Source: Legionella quinlivanii (lineage in GTDB: Bacteria; Pseudomonadota; Gammaproteobacteria; Legionellales; Legionellaceae). From it: a stretch of 64,000 bases of DNA. The position numbers were made by a program, and so were the translations under genes. Below are positions 61,474 through 64,000 of this stretch, piece by piece. The notes below the pieces were generated by a model. It saw only the letters and a list, made by a program, of their open reading frames with translations, ran no database searches and was not told where the DNA came from. The stretch's first letter is position 1, and every line of letters begins with the position of its first letter. The stretch is taken from positions 1,005,501-1,069,500 of the forward strand of contig NZ_UGOX01000001.1 of NCBI RefSeq assembly GCF_900461555.1, given 5' to 3'.

Positions 61474-61920
61474 GTGGAAAAAGAAGCAATACGAGGAAAA
61501 AGACGAGCGCGGCGATTAGCATTACAAGCGCTGTACCAATGGTTAATGTCTGGCCATGACTTGCACGAAATAGAAGCACAATTCAGAGTAGCTAATAATA
61601 TGGAAAAAGTCGATGCCGACTATTTTTGCAATTTGCTTTACGGCGTTCCAAAACATTTGCAGGAATTAGAAAGCGGTTTTGAATTGTTTCTCCAGGACCG
61701 ATCGCTTCAGGAATTAAATCCAATCGAGCATACTGTATTAAGAATAGGTGCCTATGAGCTCGTGTTTTGTCTGGAAATACCCTACAAAGTTGTTCTGGAT
61801 GAAGCGGTCAGTCTGGCCCGTGAGTTTGGCTCGCAGGATGGCCATCGTTATGTGAATGGCGTTCTCAATAATCTCTCAAGAAAAGTTCGTTCACTGGAAG
61901 TTAGTCTTGAGCCTAAATGA
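61474..61920 (+). CDS. nusB: Transcription antitermination factor NusB
   Basis: A 148-residue all-helical factor which, with NusE, binds boxA RNA in rRNA operons. The typical N-terminus RRARRLALQALYQW and C-terminal VVLDEAVSLAREFGSQDGHRYVNGVLNNLSR are visible. The start at 61474 is GTG (GTGGAAAAAGAAGC). It overlaps the probable thiL start by 14 bp. Confidence 0.95.
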   Translation: MEKEAIRGKRRARRLALQALYQWLMSGHDLHEIEAQFRVANNMEKVDADYFCNLLYGVPKHLQELESGFELFLQDRSLQELNPIEHTVLRIGAYELVFCLEIPYKVVLDEAVSLAREFGSQDGHRYVNGVLNNLSRKVRSLEVSLEPK

Positions 61921-62863
61921 GTTCTCCCTTATCGATACCTTTTTCAAATCAGGAGCAATCGAGCGCACTGATGTGGTTTTTGGAATCGGTGATGATGCAG
62001 CCTGCCTGGAGATTCCTTCAGACCGGCATTTATTAGTAAGCACTGATACACTGGTTGCTGAAGTGCATTTTCTAAGTGCCTGGGATCCTTATGATATCGC
62101 CTGGAAGGCGGTCATGGTGAATGTCAGTGATATGGCGGCAATGGCTGCCGCACCTTGCTGGATGAGTTTAGCGCTTACCATGCCGACTGCCTCTGAAAGC
62201 TGGCTTAGCCGGTTTTCTCAAGGTTTTCAGGCTGCATTGGCACGTTATAACATCGCTTTAATAGGGGGAGATACAACGAGAGGTCCTCTTAGCCTAAGTT
62301 TAACCATTCACGGACTTGTTCCAAGAGGAAAAGCAGTCAGGCGCTGTAACGCAAAGCCTGGCGATACCGTTTGGGTTAGCGGAGAACTTGGCGCCGCGGC
62401 TTTAGCGGTCGCCTATTTACAGGACGATACCATTCCTGCTGAAGATAAAGCGATTATGATGGACAAACTGCTCCATCCTGTACCGCGGATTGATTTAATT
62501 AACTATTTACAGCTGTGGGCCAGTGCCTGTATTGATATTTCTGATGGCTTGTCGGCTGATCTTAATCACATCTGTGAACAAAGCGGCGTGGGTGCCTGCA
62601 TCGTCTGGTCAAAAGTTCCTGTTCACCCCTTAGTCAGTAAATACCGTCAGAATGCAACAGAATTTGCTTTTTCTGGCGGTGATGATTATGAATTATGTTT
62701 TACCATTCCCGAGGTTTATCAGCAGACTTTTTTTGAGGAAATAACTCGCAATGGAATAACCTGCTACCCAATTGGCGTAATTCAAGAAGAAAAAGGCTTG
62801 CGATCTTTACAAGAAACAGGCAGAGTTTCTCCTTTAATACCCAAAGGGTTTGCTCATTTTTAA
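61907..62863 (+). CDS. thiL: Thiamine-monophosphate kinase
   Basis: A 318-residue ATP-dependent kinase making thiamine diphosphate. The fold shows GIGDDAACL, LVSTDTLVAEVHF, NVSDMAAMAAAP and LIGGDTTRGPLSLSLTIHG, with the late DISDGLSADLNH and FSGGDDYELCF. The start is set at the TTG at 61907, giving MSLNEFSLID, which aligns with the EFSLI start of other ThiL proteins; this lies inside the nusB end. The open frame extends further up to 61856 but within nusB coding sequence only. Confidence 0.94.
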   Translation: MSLNEFSLIDTFFKSGAIERTDVVFGIGDDAACLEIPSDRHLLVSTDTLVAEVHFLSAWDPYDIAWKAVMVNVSDMAAMAAAPCWMSLALTMPTASESWLSRFSQGFQAALARYNIALIGGDTTRGPLSLSLTIHGLVPRGKAVRRCNAKPGDTVWVSGELGAAALAVAYLQDDTIPAEDKAIMMDKLLHPVPRIDLINYLQLWASACIDISDGLSADLNHICEQSGVGACIVWSKVPVHPLVSKYRQNATEFAFSGGDDYELCFTIPEVYQQTFFEEITRNGITCYPIGVIQEEKGLRSLQETGRVSPLIPKGFAHF

Positions 62864-62875
62864 AGGTTAAATTCA

Positions 62876-63349
62876 ATGAACCTCTCTAGTAAAGTCTGGC
62901 AGGATCCTGCTTATTTTATTGCCTTTGGTTTTGGATCCGGATTGGCTCCTGTTGCACCCGGCACTTGGGGAACGCTTGCCGCTTTCCCCATTTACTTACT
63001 GATGTCCACGCTCTCTCTGCCTCTCTATTTGTTAATAACTCTGGTATTTTTTATTCTCGGCGTGTATGTCAGCAATCGGGTATCCGCTGATCTTGGCGAA
63101 CATGATTACTCCGGTATTGTCTGGGATGAAGTCGTCGGTTTTCTACTAACAATGGCGTTAGTGCCTTCCAAACTGGCGTGGATGATTATCGGATTTTTGC
63201 TATTTCGGCTTTTCGATATTTGGAAGCCCTGGCCAATCACTATTGCTGATGAAAAAATTAAAGGCGGGTTTGGAATCATGTTTGACGATGTGCTTGCAGC
63301 TGTGCCTGCCTGGATAATTTTACAATTGTTAATCTGGAGTTTCTCCTGA
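62876..63349 (+). CDS. pgpA: Phosphatidylglycerophosphatase A
   Basis: A 157-residue inner-membrane enzyme that dephosphorylates phosphatidylglycerol phosphate. Signatures are FGSGLAPVAPGTWGTLAAFP, GEHDYSGIVWDEVVGF (acidic metal site) and FRLFDIWKPWPI, with four hydrophobic helices. It follows thiL by 12 bp, the usual nusB-thiL-pgpA order, and its stop overlaps the start of the next gene (TGATG). Confidence 0.95.
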   Translation: MNLSSKVWQDPAYFIAFGFGSGLAPVAPGTWGTLAAFPIYLLMSTLSLPLYLLITLVFFILGVYVSNRVSADLGEHDYSGIVWDEVVGFLLTMALVPSKLAWMIIGFLLFRLFDIWKPWPITIADEKIKGGFGIMFDDVLAAVPAWIILQLLIWSFS

Positions 63350-64000
63350 TGAATGAGAGCCATAAAGAGTTAATAAATATTGCCCTGACTGTCGGCATCG
63401 TACTGCTCGCACTTTTCATTGTTCATCGATTTATTCCTTCCATGATCTGGGCCGCGATTATTGCAATTGCGACCTATCCGCTTTACAAGCGCTGGAAGCA
63501 GTTTTTTGGCAGGCACCGAAATTGGGCTGCATTGTTATTTACAGCGATTCTGGCTTTGATTTTTCTGCTGCCTTTAAGCTGGCTGGTCACCTTACTGGTA
63601 AAAGAACTGCAAGTATTTATTAATTACCTGCAATTAATAAATAAACAAGGCGGAGATGCGCCAGGAATTATTCAGCAAATTCCCGTTCTGGGTAAAGATT
63701 TAACTAACTACTGGCAAACTAATATTGGCCAGCCTGGTAATCTCAGAAACTTTCTATCGAACCTGCATATTTCATTGACGCCGGCGAGTTATTACATTAA
63801 GCAAGTAGGAGTTAATCTGGCTCACCGTGGTTTTCAACTTGGCTTTACCATTCTAACCTTATTTTTCTTCTATCGTGATGGAGATAAATTATTCCAGGAA
63901 ATCAATCGGGTAGGGGAGATTTGCCTTGGAAAACGCTGGTTTCGCTATGCAGACCGCCTGCCGTCAGCTCTTCGTGGTACAGTGAACGGCACTATTCTGG
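63349..64000 (+). CDS. AI-2E/PerM-family permease (partial)
   Basis: The first 217 residues of a membrane protein are visible; the gene runs off the right edge. The start ATG at 63349 overlaps the pgpA stop, with CTGGAG 8 nt upstream. Translation begins MNESHKELINIALTVGIVLLALFIVHRFIPS, then a helix pair with IWAAIIAIATYPLYKR, a helix FTAILALIFLLPLSWLVTLL, a long soluble segment, and GFTILTLFFFYRDGDKL, the pattern of the AI-2E transporter family (UPF0118). Members export small molecules or act as cation/proton antiporters; the substrate here is unknown. Confidence 0.87.
   Translation, partial: MNESHKELINIALTVGIVLLALFIVHRFIPSMIWAAIIAIATYPLYKRWKQFFGRHRNWAALLFTAILALIFLLPLSWLVTLLVKELQVFINYLQLINKQGGDAPGIIQQIPVLGKDLTNYWQTNIGQPGNLRNFLSNLHISLTPASYYIKQVGVNLAHRGFQLGFTILTLFFFYRDGDKLFQEINRVGEICLGKRWFRYADRLPSALRGTVNGTIL

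Overview
This window looks like a chromosomal segment of a Legionella species or a close relative in the Legionellaceae. The reasons are: a DotI/IcmL-family periplasmic protein; an lspL-lspM pair (type II secretion) unlinked to the other secretion genes; four large orphan proteins with the modular make-up and polar, acidic C-termini of Dot/Icm effectors; a moderately A+T-rich base composition (impression, not calculated); and ordinary gammaproteobacterial housekeeping genes. The species cannot be named from the sequence alone.

Layout, left to right. 1-3.8 kb: the start of a fliQ-like export gene, a YchJ-type SEC-C protein, a metaxin-like GST, a small protein and a secreted beta-propeller. 3.8-4.2 kb: a tRNA operon (Ala-GGC, Glu-TTC, Glu-TTC). 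4.2-13.7 kb, mostly minus strand: a short NAD-glutamate dehydrogenase, a structured RNA candidate, a HAD-like protein, dgt, a SPOR lipoprotein on the plus strand, and mltB-lspL-lspM. 13.9-17.6 kb: lepA-lepB-DUF4845-rnc. 17.8-22.5 kb: a kinase-like effector candidate and an ABC-F protein. 22.7-27.8 kb: queA, a degenerate TGT-like gene, yajC-secD-secF, then an effector candidate with a tandem repeat. 30.2-31.7 kb: hisC-phhB.

31.9-36.5 kb is a complete Tn3-family transposon (36-bp terminal inverted repeats, tnpA, tnpR, res region) whose only cargo is a SAM-dependent O-methyltransferase. It is inserted between hisC and a reduced pilV-pilW-pilX minor-pilin operon. 37.9-41.5 kb holds a candidate cysteine-protease (OTU-like) effector and a secreted IcmL-like protein. 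41.9-47.7 kb is a tight operon: SDR, hutI, DUF3298 protein, OPT peptide transporter and a DSD1-type PLP enzyme. 47.9-56.5 kb has a prolyl aminopeptidase, valS and an RND efflux pump with its adaptor. 56.7-59.5 kb has two small secreted proteins, a tandem ABM-domain protein with its TetR regulator and matching palindromic operators, and a BON lipoprotein. 59.7-64 kb is the glyA-nrdR-nusB-thiL-pgpA housekeeping cluster followed by the start of an AI-2E/PerM family permease.

Two families of palindromic intergenic repeats are scattered through the window: a 'GTCTTTGCGAGC' hairpin family (three copies) and a 'CCCTCTCCC' family (four loci). They sit mostly just past gene ends. There is no CRISPR array, no prophage and no rRNA. 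The most unusual items are the Tn3 element with its methyltransferase cargo, the TGT-like protein in the tgt position without a catalytic core, the kinase-like and protease-like effector candidates, and the structured RNA upstream of the glutamate dehydrogenase.
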